A stretch of DNA of 64,000 nt, from the NCBI GenBank assembly GCA_949519155.1, contig CATIQU010000005.1, positions 1 through 64,000 on the forward strand, read 5' to 3'. Each line of letters begins with the position of its first letter. Position 1 is the stretch's first letter. A model generated the notes under the pieces. That model saw nothing but the letters and a program-made list of their open reading frames with translations. It was not told the origin of the DNA and did not search any database. Source of the DNA: Polaribacter sp. SA4-10 (lineage in GTDB: Bacteria > Bacteroidota > Bacteroidia > Flavobacteriales > Flavobacteriaceae). The position numbers and the translations under genes were made by a program. Shown here in pieces: positions 49,463 through 59,734 of this stretch.

Positions 49463-51955
49463 ATGATTCAAAAGATACTTTCACCACTATTATTGGTTGC
49501 TTTTCTTTTTGGCTTTTCTCTCGATGCAGATGCACAATTCTGGAAAAAGAAAAAACCTGCTGTAAAAACAACTCCGAAACCGAAACCAAAACCAAAAAAA
49601 GGTGCTATTAAGCCTTATGAAAAAGTAGTCACCAAAGAACATAAAACAGACGAGGGCTTATTCAAAGTTCATACACTAGACGATACCTACTTATTTGAAA
49701 TTCCAGATTCTTTATTAAAAAGAGAAATGTTAATGGTAACTAGAATTTCAAAAACAGCTTCTGGCATTGGATTTGGCGGTGGAAAAACTAACACACAAGT
49801 TCTACGTTGGGAAAAGAAAAATAAACAAATCTTACTAAGAGTGGTATCTTATGACGTGGTTGCAGATACTATTTTACCTGTACATGAAGCGGTTGTAAAC
49901 TCAAACTTAGAACCTATTTTATTTTCGTTTCCAATAAAAGCGTTCAGCAAAGATTCTACTGCTACAGTAATCGATGCAACATCTCTTTTCACAACCGATG
50001 TAAAACCTTTAGGCTTTCCATCTCGTAGAAGAAAATCATATCAAATTACAAGAATGGACAAAACTCGTTCTTATTTAGACAGAGTGAGTAGCTACCCAGA
50101 AAACATCGAAGTAAGACATGTAAAAACATATTTTGCCAACAAAGCACCCTCAAATAGTTCTTTAGGATCCATTACTTTAGAGATGAGCAACTCAATGATC
50201 TTACTTCCTAAGGTGCCGATGAAACGTCGTTATTTTGATGAGCGTGTTGGATGGTTTGCCAGAGGACAAACAGATTATGGTTTAGATGCTCAAAAAAGCA
50301 AAAAAGTAACCTATTTAGACCGATGGAGATTAGAAGTGAAAGACGAAGATCTTGAAAAGTTTAATCGCGGTGAACTCGTAGAGCCTAAAAAACAAATTGT
50401 TTATTATATTGATAGAGCGACACCAGAAGAATGGGTGCCATTTATCAAACAAGGAATTAACGATTGGCAAATTGCTTTTGAAGCAGCAGGGTTTAAAAAT
50501 GCCATTGTTGCAAAAACACCTCCTACCAAAGAAGAAGATCCAGAATGGTCTCCAGAAGATGTGCGGTATTCTGTAGTACGTTATTTAGCGTCTCCAATAC
50601 CAAATGCAAATGGACCTCACGTTAGTGATCCTCGTTCTGGAGAAATATTAGAATCAGACATCAACTGGTATCACAATGTAATGACCTTATTGCACAACTG
50701 GTATTTCATTCAAACTGCAGCAATCAATCCAGGTGCCCGTAGCAATGAATTTAAAACAGAAACAATGGGACGTTTAATTCAGTTTGTTTCTTCTCATGAA
50801 GTTGGACACACGCTAGGTTTACCTCATAATATGGGGAGTTCTGTTGCCTACCCAGTAGATTCTTTACGTTCAGCTTCCTTTACTGCAAAATACGGAACAG
50901 CACCTTCTATAATGGATTATGCTCGTTTTAATTATGTAGCACAACCCGAAGACAAAGGCGTTGCTTTAATGCCAAACATTGGTATCTATGATAAGTATGC
51001 GATTTCTTGGGGATACAGACCTATTTTAAACAAAGCAGCCAAAGAAGAAAAAGAAACTTTAGATGGTTGGATCATGGCACATGCTGGAGACCCAATGTAT
51101 CGATTTGGACACCAACAAGCTGGTGGCGTTGTAGACCCTAGTTCTCAAACAGAAGATTTAGGAGACAATGCTATGAAAGCTTCTGCATATGGTATTAAAA
51201 ACCTAAAAAGAATTTTACCCAACTTAGAAGAATGGACTTCTGAAAAAGGTAAAAACTACAGTGAACTATCTACAATGTATGGGCAATTGTTAAGTCAATT
51301 TAACCGATACATGGGACATGTGAGTGCAAACATTGGTGGTGTGTATGAATACTATAAAACAACAGACCAAGAAGGAGCTGTATATACTCATGTAGATAAA
51401 GCAACTCAGAAAGAAGCATTGAAATTTGTGATTAATGAATTGTTTAAAACTCCAAAATGGATGTTGGATAAAAATATTTTCAGCAAAACTGAATTTTCTG
51501 GCTCTGTAGAAAGAGTTCGTGGTTTACAAGCAAGAACATTGAACAATGTTTTAAATGCTGGTAGAATGGCACGAATGATCGAAAATGAGACTATGAATGG
51601 TGCCAAAGCATATTCATTAGTAAGTATGATGGGAGACTTACGTAGAGGAGTTTGGTCTGAACTATACAATGGAAGAAGCACAGATACCTATAGAAGAAAC
51701 TTACAAAGAGCCCATTTAGATCGCTTAGATTTTTTATTAAACAAAGCAAAGAATCAAAGAGGTGCAAATGCAGGTTACTTTAAACAAAGTGGTATTAATG
51801 TAAATCAATCAGATATCAAGTCTGTAGCAAGAGGAGAGTTGAAACGTTTAAGACGTGATGCTAGAGCTGCAGCAAACAAAGCACCTAATACAATCACACG
51901 TTACCACTACCAAGATGTAACGGATAGAATTGGTATGATTTTAGATCCTAAATAA
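49463..51955 (+). CDS. zinc-dependent metalloprotease (DUF5117/DUF4953 family, metzincin motif)
   Basis: Signal peptide; HEVGHTLGLPHN zinc motif; large Bacteroidota metalloprotease layout. Confidence 0.92.
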   Translation: MIQKILSPLLLVAFLFGFSLDADAQFWKKKKPAVKTTPKPKPKPKKGAIKPYEKVVTKEHKTDEGLFKVHTLDDTYLFEIPDSLLKREMLMVTRISKTASGIGFGGGKTNTQVLRWEKKNKQILLRVVSYDVVADTILPVHEAVVNSNLEPILFSFPIKAFSKDSTATVIDATSLFTTDVKPLGFPSRRRKSYQITRMDKTRSYLDRVSSYPENIEVRHVKTYFANKAPSNSSLGSITLEMSNSMILLPKVPMKRRYFDERVGWFARGQTDYGLDAQKSKKVTYLDRWRLEVKDEDLEKFNRGELVEPKKQIVYYIDRATPEEWVPFIKQGINDWQIAFEAAGFKNAIVAKTPPTKEEDPEWSPEDVRYSVVRYLASPIPNANGPHVSDPRSGEILESDINWYHNVMTLLHNWYFIQTAAINPGARSNEFKTETMGRLIQFVSSHEVGHTLGLPHNMGSSVAYPVDSLRSASFTAKYGTAPSIMDYARFNYVAQPEDKGVALMPNIGIYDKYAISWGYRPILNKAAKEEKETLDGWIMAHAGDPMYRFGHQQAGGVVDPSSQTEDLGDNAMKASAYGIKNLKRILPNLEEWTSEKGKNYSELSTMYGQLLSQFNRYMGHVSANIGGVYEYYKTTDQEGAVYTHVDKATQKEALKFVINELFKTPKWMLDKNIFSKTEFSGSVERVRGLQARTLNNVLNAGRMARMIENETMNGAKAYSLVSMMGDLRRGVWSELYNGRSTDTYRRNLQRAHLDRLDFLLNKAKNQRGANAGYFKQSGINVNQSDIKSVARGELKRLRRDARAAANKAPNTITRYHYQDVTDRIGMILDPK

Positions 51956-51978
51956 AGGAATTAAAATTCCTATTGAAC

Positions 51979-52012
51979 AAAAAACCCGTTAGAATTTCTA
52001 ACGGGTTTTTTT
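51979..52012. terminator. bidirectional Rho-independent terminator
   Basis: AAAAAACCCGTTAGAATTTCTAACGGGTTTTTTT between convergent genes. Confidence 0.9.
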
Positions 52013-52017
52013 ACTTT

Positions 52018-52257
52018 TTAGTGATGGGTTTCTTCGTGAGTCTCCTCCACTTTTTTTCTAAGTTTCATTTCACACACGGGGCACTTGCCTTCTTTCTCGT
52101 AAGTTTTTTTCTCCTCACATTTCATAGGGCATTGGTACACTGTTTTCTCTGCATGCACATGCTCTTTGTTGTGCTCTTTCTTTTCTGATGTTTTACAAGA
52201 GGTACTTAAAATACCGAACGTAAAAATAACGGCTAAAGTGAATAGTCCTTTTTTCAT
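52018..52257 (-). CDS. heavy-metal-binding domain lipoprotein-like protein
   Basis: YQCPMKCEEKKTYEKEGKCPVCEMKLRKK metal-binding domain; start MKKGLFTLAV. Confidence 0.85.
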   Translation of the reverse strand: MKKGLFTLAVIFTFGILSTSCKTSEKKEHNKEHVHAEKTVYQCPMKCEEKKTYEKEGKCPVCEMKLRKKVEETHEETHH

Positions 52258-52267
52258 TGTTGTTGTT

Positions 52268-52663
52268 TTATTGTTTCTTTTGTTGTTTTTGCAAGGCGCC
52301 TTCATGGTCTAATACAATTTCGTCATCGCGATACTTACAACACGGGTGTACAGAGTTGTAGGCTTTATCTGTGGCTTTGATTCCTTTTACATCATGCCCA
52401 ACTTTTAAAATATTTTTTTGAATTGTTGTTACCGCTGTCTTGCGCTCGTCAACAATTAGATTTAACTGATGTGTTTTGATGTTCCAAAGTGCAAATTTGA
52501 CGCCTTTGGTTTTTAAAGCGGCTGTTTCAATTCGCTTTTTACACATGCCACAAATACCGTCAACTTCAAAAGCAACTTTTGCATTTTTATTCTTTTTTAC
52601 TTCTTGTGCTTGTGCTGACATTCCAATCAACATAAAACTGAATAAGAGGATAATTTTTTTCAT
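52268..52663 (-). CDS. heavy-metal-associated (HMA) domain secreted protein
   Basis: Signal peptide; VDGICGMCKKRIETAALKTKGV; start MKKIILLFSF. Confidence 0.85.
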   Translation of the reverse strand: MKKIILLFSFMLIGMSAQAQEVKKNKNAKVAFEVDGICGMCKKRIETAALKTKGVKFALWNIKTHQLNLIVDERKTAVTTIQKNILKVGHDVKGIKATDKAYNSVHPCCKYRDDEIVLDHEGALQKQQKKQ

Positions 52664-52670
52664 AGTATAA

Positions 52671-54938
52671 TTATTTAATTTTAAATCGTAATCCTGCATA
52701 CACCATACGTCCAAAAACAGGTGCATAAACAATGGTGGTATCAAAATATTCCCCAAAAGGGCTATCACTTGCTAAAATAGGATTTTTTTGCTGAACATTT
52801 GTAAGATTTTCACCTCCGATATAAAATTCAAACTTCTCTGAAAACACTTTTGTAATTTGTGAATTCAACAATTGAAAAGGATCTGAAAACACTGGCAATT
52901 GATATTGAATTGGATTGTAACTTGTGTCTGGCAAGCGTTGTTTACCAATACTATTAAAAGTAAGGTCAACTTTCCATTGTGCGCCATTATCTTTTGCAAG
53001 TGTCTCGTAAGATAAGTTTGCGAAAAATCTATTTTTAGGTTGCACAGGTTTCTGCAAGTTGCCCTTTTTATAATCCGTAGTAATGTCAAAATACTTATAG
53101 GCAGTTCTTAAAGCTAAGCTTTCTGACAGGTCATAGTTCAATTCTATTTGAAAACTATTCGCTATGCTTTTGCCTTCTAAATCGTAAAAAGAAATGGCTT
53201 GCGGCTGTTCCCAATCTACCACTACTTGGTTACTGAAATCCGTTCTGTAGAAATCAAAAGTAAGATCTCCTTTTTGGTCAAAAAGATTAAATTTATGTAG
53301 GTATGAAACTCCATAATTCCATGCAATTTCAGGGTTTAATCCGTAAATATTACCACCTGTATTGTCTATATTGATTTGTCGCTCACTTGCAAATAATTGT
53401 TGATTTTCTGCAAAAATATTTGCACTTCTTTTTCCTCTTCCTGCCGAGGCTCTAAAAACTCCTTTTTCCCAAGGTGAATAACGCAAGTGTAAACGAGGCG
53501 TTAAAAAGGTACCCAATAAATTATGGGTGTCAACGCGCAAACCAGCGGTTACACTAAAGTCTTCTAAATTGTCAAAAGCATATTCGAAAAAAGCACCTAT
53601 TGAATTTTCTTTTCGATCATAATTTGATGTATTTACCAATTCATCGTAGTTGTCATACGTGAAATTAATTCCTGTTTTGAATTTACTTCTTGTATCTCCA
53701 ATAATCGAATTGAATAAAAAATTAGAATACACGCTTTCGTGCTGAATATCGTATCGATTAACTCCGAAATAAGAATCTTGTTGATGATTGCTATAGGCCA
53801 ATTGAAAACCGAAACTTTGGTAAGGCATTTCTGGAAAAACATACCCTAATTTTGCCGAGGTTTCAAAACGTTTTGTATCAATTTCACTTCCCCAAATTTC
53901 GTTACCACTCAGTGCAGGTAAGTTTGGATTTATTTGATCCGTTTCTGGATTAAAATTAATTTCACCCGTTTGTTTTTCATCATTTAAAAAACGAACGTTT
54001 ATGAAACTAACCCATCCTTTTTCTGCATCGGTATACTGCCAACGATTCATTACATTTATTTGATTTGCCAAAGGCGCATCTAAAAAGTTGTCTTTATTCT
54101 TATCAAATTTTTGTCCTCGGTAATTTCCATGCACATACAATCCTGTTTGCCATTTCTCTGAAACGCTTTGATTGAAGTGTAGATTTAATTCTAATCGACC
54201 GTTGACGGAACTGTATGCGTTTAAAAAGAACTTATTATCTGAAAAAGGTTTCACCAATTCTGCATTTATCTGACCCGAGATGCTTTCATATCCATTAACA
54301 ACACTTCCAGCTCCTTTGGTTATTTGGATGCTCTCTACCCAAGTTCCTGGAGTAAATGTCATTCCAAAAGCTTGTGCTGCCCCTCGAATGGAAGGAATAT
54401 TTTCTTGTGATATTAATAAATAAGGACTTGTTAATCCCAACATTTGGATTTGTTTTGTTCCTGTTAAAGCATCTGAGAAACTCACATCTATCGATGGATT
54501 GGTTTCAAAACTTTCCGCCAAATTACAACAGGCTGCTTTTAGAAGTTCGTCTGAATTTACTGTAAAAACATTGGTTGTTGCATAAAACGACTTCTGTGTA
54601 GCTCGTTTTTTACTTCGAATTACAACTTCTGTGGTGGCAGTTTCTTCTATTAAAAAATGATGGATTGGTGTTAGATCTGTAATTGAAATCGTATCGGTTC
54701 TGTAGCCAATATAACTTACAATTAGTTTCTTGTAGGAAGGTTTGTACGGAATTGAAAACCAACCTTTCTCGTCGGTCGTAGTTCCTATATTAGTATTCAA
54801 CCAACGAACGTTTACGCCATAAACACCCAAATTATCTTTTGGGTTATTTTTGTCCATAAGCATACCTCGATAGTTTTGTTGAGAAAACAACAACAATGGT
54901 AATAACAGTAAAATACTGTTGATAAAATATTTTTTCAT
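52671..54938 (-). CDS. TonB-dependent receptor with carboxypeptidase-regulatory-like domain
   Basis: CarboxypepD_reg N-terminus; plug motif LAESFETNPSIDVSFSDALTGTKQIQMLGL; C-terminal AGLRFKIK. Confidence 0.94.
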   Translation of the reverse strand: MKKYFINSILLLLPLLLFSQQNYRGMLMDKNNPKDNLGVYGVNVRWLNTNIGTTTDEKGWFSIPYKPSYKKLIVSYIGYRTDTISITDLTPIHHFLIEETATTEVVIRSKKRATQKSFYATTNVFTVNSDELLKAACCNLAESFETNPSIDVSFSDALTGTKQIQMLGLTSPYLLISQENIPSIRGAAQAFGMTFTPGTWVESIQITKGAGSVVNGYESISGQINAELVKPFSDNKFFLNAYSSVNGRLELNLHFNQSVSEKWQTGLYVHGNYRGQKFDKNKDNFLDAPLANQINVMNRWQYTDAEKGWVSFINVRFLNDEKQTGEINFNPETDQINPNLPALSGNEIWGSEIDTKRFETSAKLGYVFPEMPYQSFGFQLAYSNHQQDSYFGVNRYDIQHESVYSNFLFNSIIGDTRSKFKTGINFTYDNYDELVNTSNYDRKENSIGAFFEYAFDNLEDFSVTAGLRVDTHNLLGTFLTPRLHLRYSPWEKGVFRASAGRGKRSANIFAENQQLFASERQINIDNTGGNIYGLNPEIAWNYGVSYLHKFNLFDQKGDLTFDFYRTDFSNQVVVDWEQPQAISFYDLEGKSIANSFQIELNYDLSESLALRTAYKYFDITTDYKKGNLQKPVQPKNRFFANLSYETLAKDNGAQWKVDLTFNSIGKQRLPDTSYNPIQYQLPVFSDPFQLLNSQITKVFSEKFEFYIGGENLTNVQQKNPILASDSPFGEYFDTTIVYAPVFGRMVYAGLRFKIK

Positions 54939-55007
54939 GGTTTTAGATTTAATTATTAATAACTACTACTTAAAAAGAAGTGGAATTGGAAACATTAAAA
55001 TCTAAAA

Positions 55008-55412
55008 TCAAATAAGGAAACTTTGGTATAAAATCTGGTAATTTAAGGGAATGTCTGGTGGTGAGATATCTTTAAACCCGAAGTCTCTAGTGGTCGTTTC
55101 TTGAAATAGGTCTATGGTAATATTTATCGAAGGAATGTAATCTTTGGCACCTTTTAAAACCAGAACAACGTCAACATTTTGCTGCAACTCATCTTGTCCT
55201 TCAATTTTCTGAATCTCATCTTTACAACAATTTTTTTTCATTGTTGTGGTTGGAGTATTCATTTCCATACCACAACCATCTGTATGACCTACATAGGCAA
55301 CATCCATTAAAAAATTGCCGCAATAATGTTTTTCTACCGTAAAAGAAAGGGTAGAGAAAAGCACTAAAAAGGCTAAACTAATTGACGCTATTTTGAGGAG
55401 TATTTTTTTCAT
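55008..55412 (-). CDS. HYC_CC_PP family protein
   Basis: EKHYCGNFLMDVAY ... KKNCCKDE ... SPPDIPLNYQILYQSFLI; start MKKILLK. Confidence 0.8.
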   Translation of the reverse strand: MKKILLKIASISLAFLVLFSTLSFTVEKHYCGNFLMDVAYVGHTDGCGMEMNTPTTTMKKNCCKDEIQKIEGQDELQQNVDVVLVLKGAKDYIPSINITIDLFQETTTRDFGFKDISPPDIPLNYQILYQSFLI

Positions 55413-55421
55413 TGTAAAGTG

Positions 55422-55429
55422 CAAATTTA
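55422..55429 (-). promoter_or_regulatory. Bacteroidota -7 box upstream of HYC_CC_PP gene
   Basis: TAAATTTG on the minus strand. Confidence 0.45.
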
Positions 55430-55576
55430 CAACATCTTACTCTAAAATAATTATTAATTTTTTTACCTGATAAATTTCATTCTCTTTTATTTATTTTCAC
55501 TCTAAAAACCTTCTACAAGAAGGTCTTTAAGATAAAAAAGAGGCTATTTTAATGTTGTCTTTTCAACCTTTTAATT

Positions 55577-55584
55577 TAATTTTG
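55577..55584 (+). promoter_or_regulatory. Bacteroidota -7 box upstream of the GAF gene
   Basis: TAATTTTG. Confidence 0.45.
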
Positions 55585-55617
55585 CAAATGCACAAACAAT
55601 AATATCGTCAATAATTC

Positions 55618-56073
55618 ATGAAAAATACACTTTTAAAAGGAGCGGTCTCTGAAATTTTAAAATCAGACCAACAAATTGCAGAAAAGTTGCAAGAAGTGAC
55701 AAACTTATTGGAAGCAACCATTCCTTATTACGATTGGGTTGGCTTCTATTTTAAGAATGGAGATAAAGAAGAATTAAAATTAGCGCAATATACCGGTGAA
55801 GAAACGGAACATACAATCATCCCTTTTGGAAAAGGTATTTGTGGACAAGTCGCACTCAGTAACGAAAACTTCATTGTACAAGATGTTTCTGAGCAAGAAA
55901 ATTACATTTCATGTGGATGGAAAGTAAAATCTGAAATCGTGATTCCAATTTTTGTAAATGGGGAGAACATTGGTCAAATTGATATTGATTCTCATACCGT
56001 AAATCCTTTCACCAAAGAAGATGAAATGCTTTTAGAGTTTGTATGTGTAGAAGTTGCCCAGCTTTTAAATTAA
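55618..56073 (+). CDS. GAF domain-containing protein (fRMsr-like)
   Basis: YYDWVGFYFKNGD, GKGICGQVALSNENFIVQDV, GQIDIDSHTVNPF. Confidence 0.9.
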   Translation: MKNTLLKGAVSEILKSDQQIAEKLQEVTNLLEATIPYYDWVGFYFKNGDKEELKLAQYTGEETEHTIIPFGKGICGQVALSNENFIVQDVSEQENYISCGWKVKSEIVIPIFVNGENIGQIDIDSHTVNPFTKEDEMLLEFVCVEVAQLLN

Positions 56074-56216
56074 AAGCTCCTTAAGAACAAGTCCAATCAT
56101 GTTTTAAAAGCCTGACAAGTCTAAAATAACATCTTGTTTTGGTCATTTCAAGTTTGTTGTTAATTACTTGCCTTATTTGTTACTATCTTTTTATTGTGAT
56201 GGAGCTTCTGTTTCAC

Positions 56217-56224
56217 TAAATTTG
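56217..56224 (+). promoter_or_regulatory. Bacteroidota -7 box upstream of purH
   Basis: TAAATTTG with a TTG about 20 nt upstream. Confidence 0.55.
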
Positions 56225-56247
56225 TGAGACTAACAACACAACTAAAA

Positions 56248-57774
56248 ATGAGCACTTCAAAAACAATTAAATCCGCATTAATTTCGGTATTTCACAAAGA
56301 TGGTTTAGCGCCAATTGTAAAAAAATTAAACGATTTAAACGTTACAATATACTCCACAGGAGGTACAGAAAAGTTCATCAGAGAACTAGGAATCGCAGTA
56401 GTACCCGTAGACGAAGTAACTTCGTACCCATCTATTTTAGGAGGACGCGTAAAAACACTACATCCAAAAGTTTTTGGAGGGATTTTAAACAGACAAGACA
56501 ACGAAAGTGATGTTGCAGAACTCGCTGAATATAACATTCCACAAATTGACTTGGTAATTGTAGACTTGTACCCTTTTGAAAAAACAGTTGCTTCTGGAGC
56601 ATCAGAACAAGATATTGTCGAAAAAATAGATATCGGCGGAATTTCTTTAATTAGAGCCTCCGCAAAAAACTTTAAAGACACCTTCACGGTCTCTTCAATG
56701 GATCAATATGAGTCATTTTTAGAAATCCTTTCCGAAAATAATGGAACGACTTCAATATCTCAAAGAAAAAAATTCGCAGCAAAATCTTTTAACATCTCAT
56801 CACATTATGATACGGCTATTTTCAACTACTTCAATGAAGATGAAGTTGTTTTTAAAGCTAGCGAAACTGTTTCAAAAACTTTACGTTATGGAGAAAACCC
56901 ACATCAAAAAGGTTATTTCTTCGGTGATTTAGATGCAATGTTTGACAAACTACATGGTAAAGAATTAAGCTACAACAACTTGTTAGATGTTGATGCAGCT
57001 GTGAATTTGATGAATGAATTTTTAGGTGAGGCACCTACATTTGCTGTTTTAAAACACAATAATGCTTGTGGATTTGCACAAAGGGAATCTATAAAACAAG
57101 CCTATTTAGATGCTTTAGCTGGTGACCCAGTTTCTGCTTTTGGTGGTGTTTTAATTTCAAATACGGAAATAGATGCTGCAACTGCCGAAGAAATTCATAA
57201 ACTTTTTTGTGAAGTAGTGATTGCTCCTTCATATACAGAAGAAGCATTGTCTATTTTAAAAGGTAAGAAAAACAGAGTGCTTTTAATTCAGAAAAGCACC
57301 ACTTTACCAGTTCAAAATGTAAGAACAGCATTAAACGGTTTATTGGTTCAAGATAAAGATTGCATTACAGATGCTTTAGAAGACCTTACCTATGCAACCA
57401 ATACGAAGCCATCGGAAAAGGAATTGAAAGATTTACTTTTTGCCTCTAAAATTTGCAAACACACAAAATCAAATACCATTGTTTTTACAAAAAACAATCA
57501 ATTATTAGCAAGTGGTACCGGACAAACAAGTAGAGTTGACGCCCTAACACAAGCCATTGAAAAAGCAAACAATTTTGGGTTTGATTTAAATGGAGCTGTA
57601 ATGGCGAGTGATGCCTTTTTTCCGTTTCCAGATTGTGTAGAAATCGCAGAAAAAGCTGGCATTAAAAGTGTCATTCAACCAGGGGGCTCTATCAAGGACC
57701 AATTGAGCATTGATTACTGTAATGCACACAATGTTTCTATGGTATTAACAGGGACAAGGCATTTTAAACATTAA
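56248..57774 (+). CDS. purH: bifunctional AICAR transformylase/IMP cyclohydrolase
   Basis: KSALISVFHKDGL, STGGTEKFIRELG, LRYGENPHQKGYF; start MSTSKTIK. Confidence 0.97.
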   Translation: MSTSKTIKSALISVFHKDGLAPIVKKLNDLNVTIYSTGGTEKFIRELGIAVVPVDEVTSYPSILGGRVKTLHPKVFGGILNRQDNESDVAELAEYNIPQIDLVIVDLYPFEKTVASGASEQDIVEKIDIGGISLIRASAKNFKDTFTVSSMDQYESFLEILSENNGTTSISQRKKFAAKSFNISSHYDTAIFNYFNEDEVVFKASETVSKTLRYGENPHQKGYFFGDLDAMFDKLHGKELSYNNLLDVDAAVNLMNEFLGEAPTFAVLKHNNACGFAQRESIKQAYLDALAGDPVSAFGGVLISNTEIDAATAEEIHKLFCEVVIAPSYTEEALSILKGKKNRVLLIQKSTTLPVQNVRTALNGLLVQDKDCITDALEDLTYATNTKPSEKELKDLLFASKICKHTKSNTIVFTKNNQLLASGTGQTSRVDALTQAIEKANNFGFDLNGAVMASDAFFPFPDCVEIAEKAGIKSVIQPGGSIKDQLSIDYCNAHNVSMVLTGTRHFKH

Positions 57775-57810
57775 ATTCTAATAATATGTATTTTGCACAG
57801 CGTTTTTTAG

Positions 57811-57818
57811 TAGCTTTG
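57811..57818 (+). promoter_or_regulatory. Bacteroidota -7 box upstream of mreB
   Basis: TAGCTTTG, with TTTTG ~15 nt upstream. Confidence 0.55.
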
Positions 57819-57860
57819 TAAAAATACATTTATTAAAAAAAAAAAGAAACAATAGAATTT

Positions 57861-58889
57861 ATGGGTTTTTTTGATTTTATGACAGAAGATATTGCGATCG
57901 ATTTAGGGACCGCAAACACGCTAATTATCCACAATGGAAAAGTAGTGATAGACAGTCCTTCAATAGTAGCAAGAGATAGAACTACTGGTAAGATTATTGC
58001 AATTGGCAAACAAGCCAACTTAATGCAAGGAAAAACACACGAAAACATAAAAACTATACGTCCACTAAAAGATGGAGTAATTGCAGATTTTCAAGCTTCT
58101 GAGGAGATGATAAAAGAGTTTGTAAAGCAAATTCCTTCTATTAAAAAGAAATTATTTCCCCCAGCTTTAAGAATGGTAATCTGCATTCCTTCTGGAATTA
58201 CAGAAGTAGAAAAACGAGCCGTACAAGATTCTGCTCGTCATATGAATGCCAAAGAAATTTACCTAATTTTTGAACCGATGGCAGCAGCTATTGGTGTAGG
58301 AATTGATATTATGGAACCAAAAGGAAACATGATTATTGATATCGGAGGTGGAACAACAGAGATTGCTGTAATTGCTTTGGGGGGTATCGTTTGCGATCAA
58401 TCCGTAAAAGTGGCTGGAGACTTGTTTACAAACGACATTATGTATTACATGAGAACCCAACACAATTTACATGTTGGCGAAACTACAGCCGAAAAAATTA
58501 AAATTACAATTGGCGCTGCAACAGAAGATTTAGACACACCACCAGAAGATATGTTGGTGCAAGGAAGAGATTTGTTAAGTGGAAAACCAAAACAAGTTCA
58601 AGTTTCATATAGAGAAATTGCAAAAGCACTAGACAAATCTATTTTAAGAATTGAAGATGCGGTAATGGAAACACTGTCTAAAACACCCCCTGAATTAGCT
58701 GCTGACATTTACAATACTGGAATTTATTTAGCAGGAGGAGGCTCCATGTTAAGAGGGCTCGACAAGCGTTTGTCTCGAAAAACAGACTTACCTGTTTATA
58801 TTGCAGAGGACCCATTAAGAGCAGTTGTTCGTGGAACTGGAATTGCATTAAAAGAGCTCGTGAAATACAAAAATGTATTGATGAAATAA
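57861..58889 (+). CDS. mreB: rod shape-determining protein MreB
   Basis: IAIDLGTANTLI, actin-like ATPase domain, LAGGGSMLRGLD. Confidence 0.97.
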   Translation: MGFFDFMTEDIAIDLGTANTLIIHNGKVVIDSPSIVARDRTTGKIIAIGKQANLMQGKTHENIKTIRPLKDGVIADFQASEEMIKEFVKQIPSIKKKLFPPALRMVICIPSGITEVEKRAVQDSARHMNAKEIYLIFEPMAAAIGVGIDIMEPKGNMIIDIGGGTTEIAVIALGGIVCDQSVKVAGDLFTNDIMYYMRTQHNLHVGETTAEKIKITIGAATEDLDTPPEDMLVQGRDLLSGKPKQVQVSYREIAKALDKSILRIEDAVMETLSKTPPELAADIYNTGIYLAGGGSMLRGLDKRLSRKTDLPVYIAEDPLRAVVRGTGIALKELVKYKNVLMK

Positions 58890-58909
58890 ATCTGAAATAC
58901 ATTTGAAAG

Positions 58910-59734
58910 ATGCAAGAACTTATATCATTTATACAAAAGTATAAATACTTACTTTTTTTTATAATGTTACAAGCGATTGGGGTTCACTTAACAATTCGCA
59001 ATCATAACTTTCATAAAAGCACCTTTCTCAATTCTACCAATTATATTTCAGGGAATTTATACGAAAAATTTGCAAATATTAGCGATTACATTCATTTAAA
59101 AGACCAGAATCAGGAACTCGTTTTAGAAAACATACAGTTAAAAAATAAAGTAGCCTTTCTCAATTCTATTGAAGAAACTGCTTTAGAAACAATAAGTATA
59201 GATTCTACTTATTTTAACCAGAGATACAGCTACTCTACAGCTAAAATTATTAAAAACCAATATACCAAATCGAACAATCTTTTACTCATTGACAAGGGTG
59301 AAAATGATGGAATTGAAAAAGAAATGGCTGTTTTTAACAGCAAAGGAATTATTGGAATCACAGAAAAAACAGTAGAAAAATACACAAGAGTTCAGTCAAT
59401 CTTAAATAAAAATAGTGGTATAAGTGCTCGGCTAAAAAAGGGTTCTAACTATTTTGGCCCTTTAGTTTGGGATGGGAAAGATTATCGAAAAGTACAACTT
59501 ACAGACATCCCGAGACAAGCAAATGTAAAAATTGGTGATACGGTTGTCACAAGCGGGAGGTCTACTATATTTCCAGAGGGAATTTTAGTAGGGACTGTTT
59601 TAACCGTTGGGAACAAAAACAGTAGTGAGAATAAAATAAATGTCCAACTTTTTAACGACATGAGTAACCTGAGACATGTATACGTTGTGAAAAGTCTCCA
59701 TAAATTAGAACTAAAAACATTACAAGATGAATAG
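58910..59734 (+). CDS. mreC: rod shape-determining protein MreC
   Basis: N-terminal TM plus coiled coil; beta domain GIIGITEKT...GDTVVTSGRSTIFPEGILVG. Confidence 0.94.
   Translation: MQELISFIQKYKYLLFFIMLQAIGVHLTIRNHNFHKSTFLNSTNYISGNLYEKFANISDYIHLKDQNQELVLENIQLKNKVAFLNSIEETALETISIDSTYFNQRYSYSTAKIIKNQYTKSNNLLLIDKGENDGIEKEMAVFNSKGIIGITEKTVEKYTRVQSILNKNSGISARLKKGSNYFGPLVWDGKDYRKVQLTDIPRQANVKIGDTVVTSGRSTIFPEGILVGTVLTVGNKNSSENKINVQLFNDMSNLRHVYVVKSLHKLELKTLQDE

Noticed and set aside
49574-49597. PKPKPKPK-coding hexanucleotide-like tract in the metalloprotease
   Set aside because: Codon-level Pro-Lys linker just after the signal peptide, common in secreted Bacteroidota proteins; not an independent repeat element.
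51973-52188. Plus-strand ORF 51973-52188
   Set aside because: Spans the bidirectional terminator and is antisense to the heavy-metal-binding protein gene.
55500-55530. Hairpin ACCTTCTACAAGAAGGT near 55507
   Set aside because: Short 6-bp stem without a proper T run; too weak to call a terminator.
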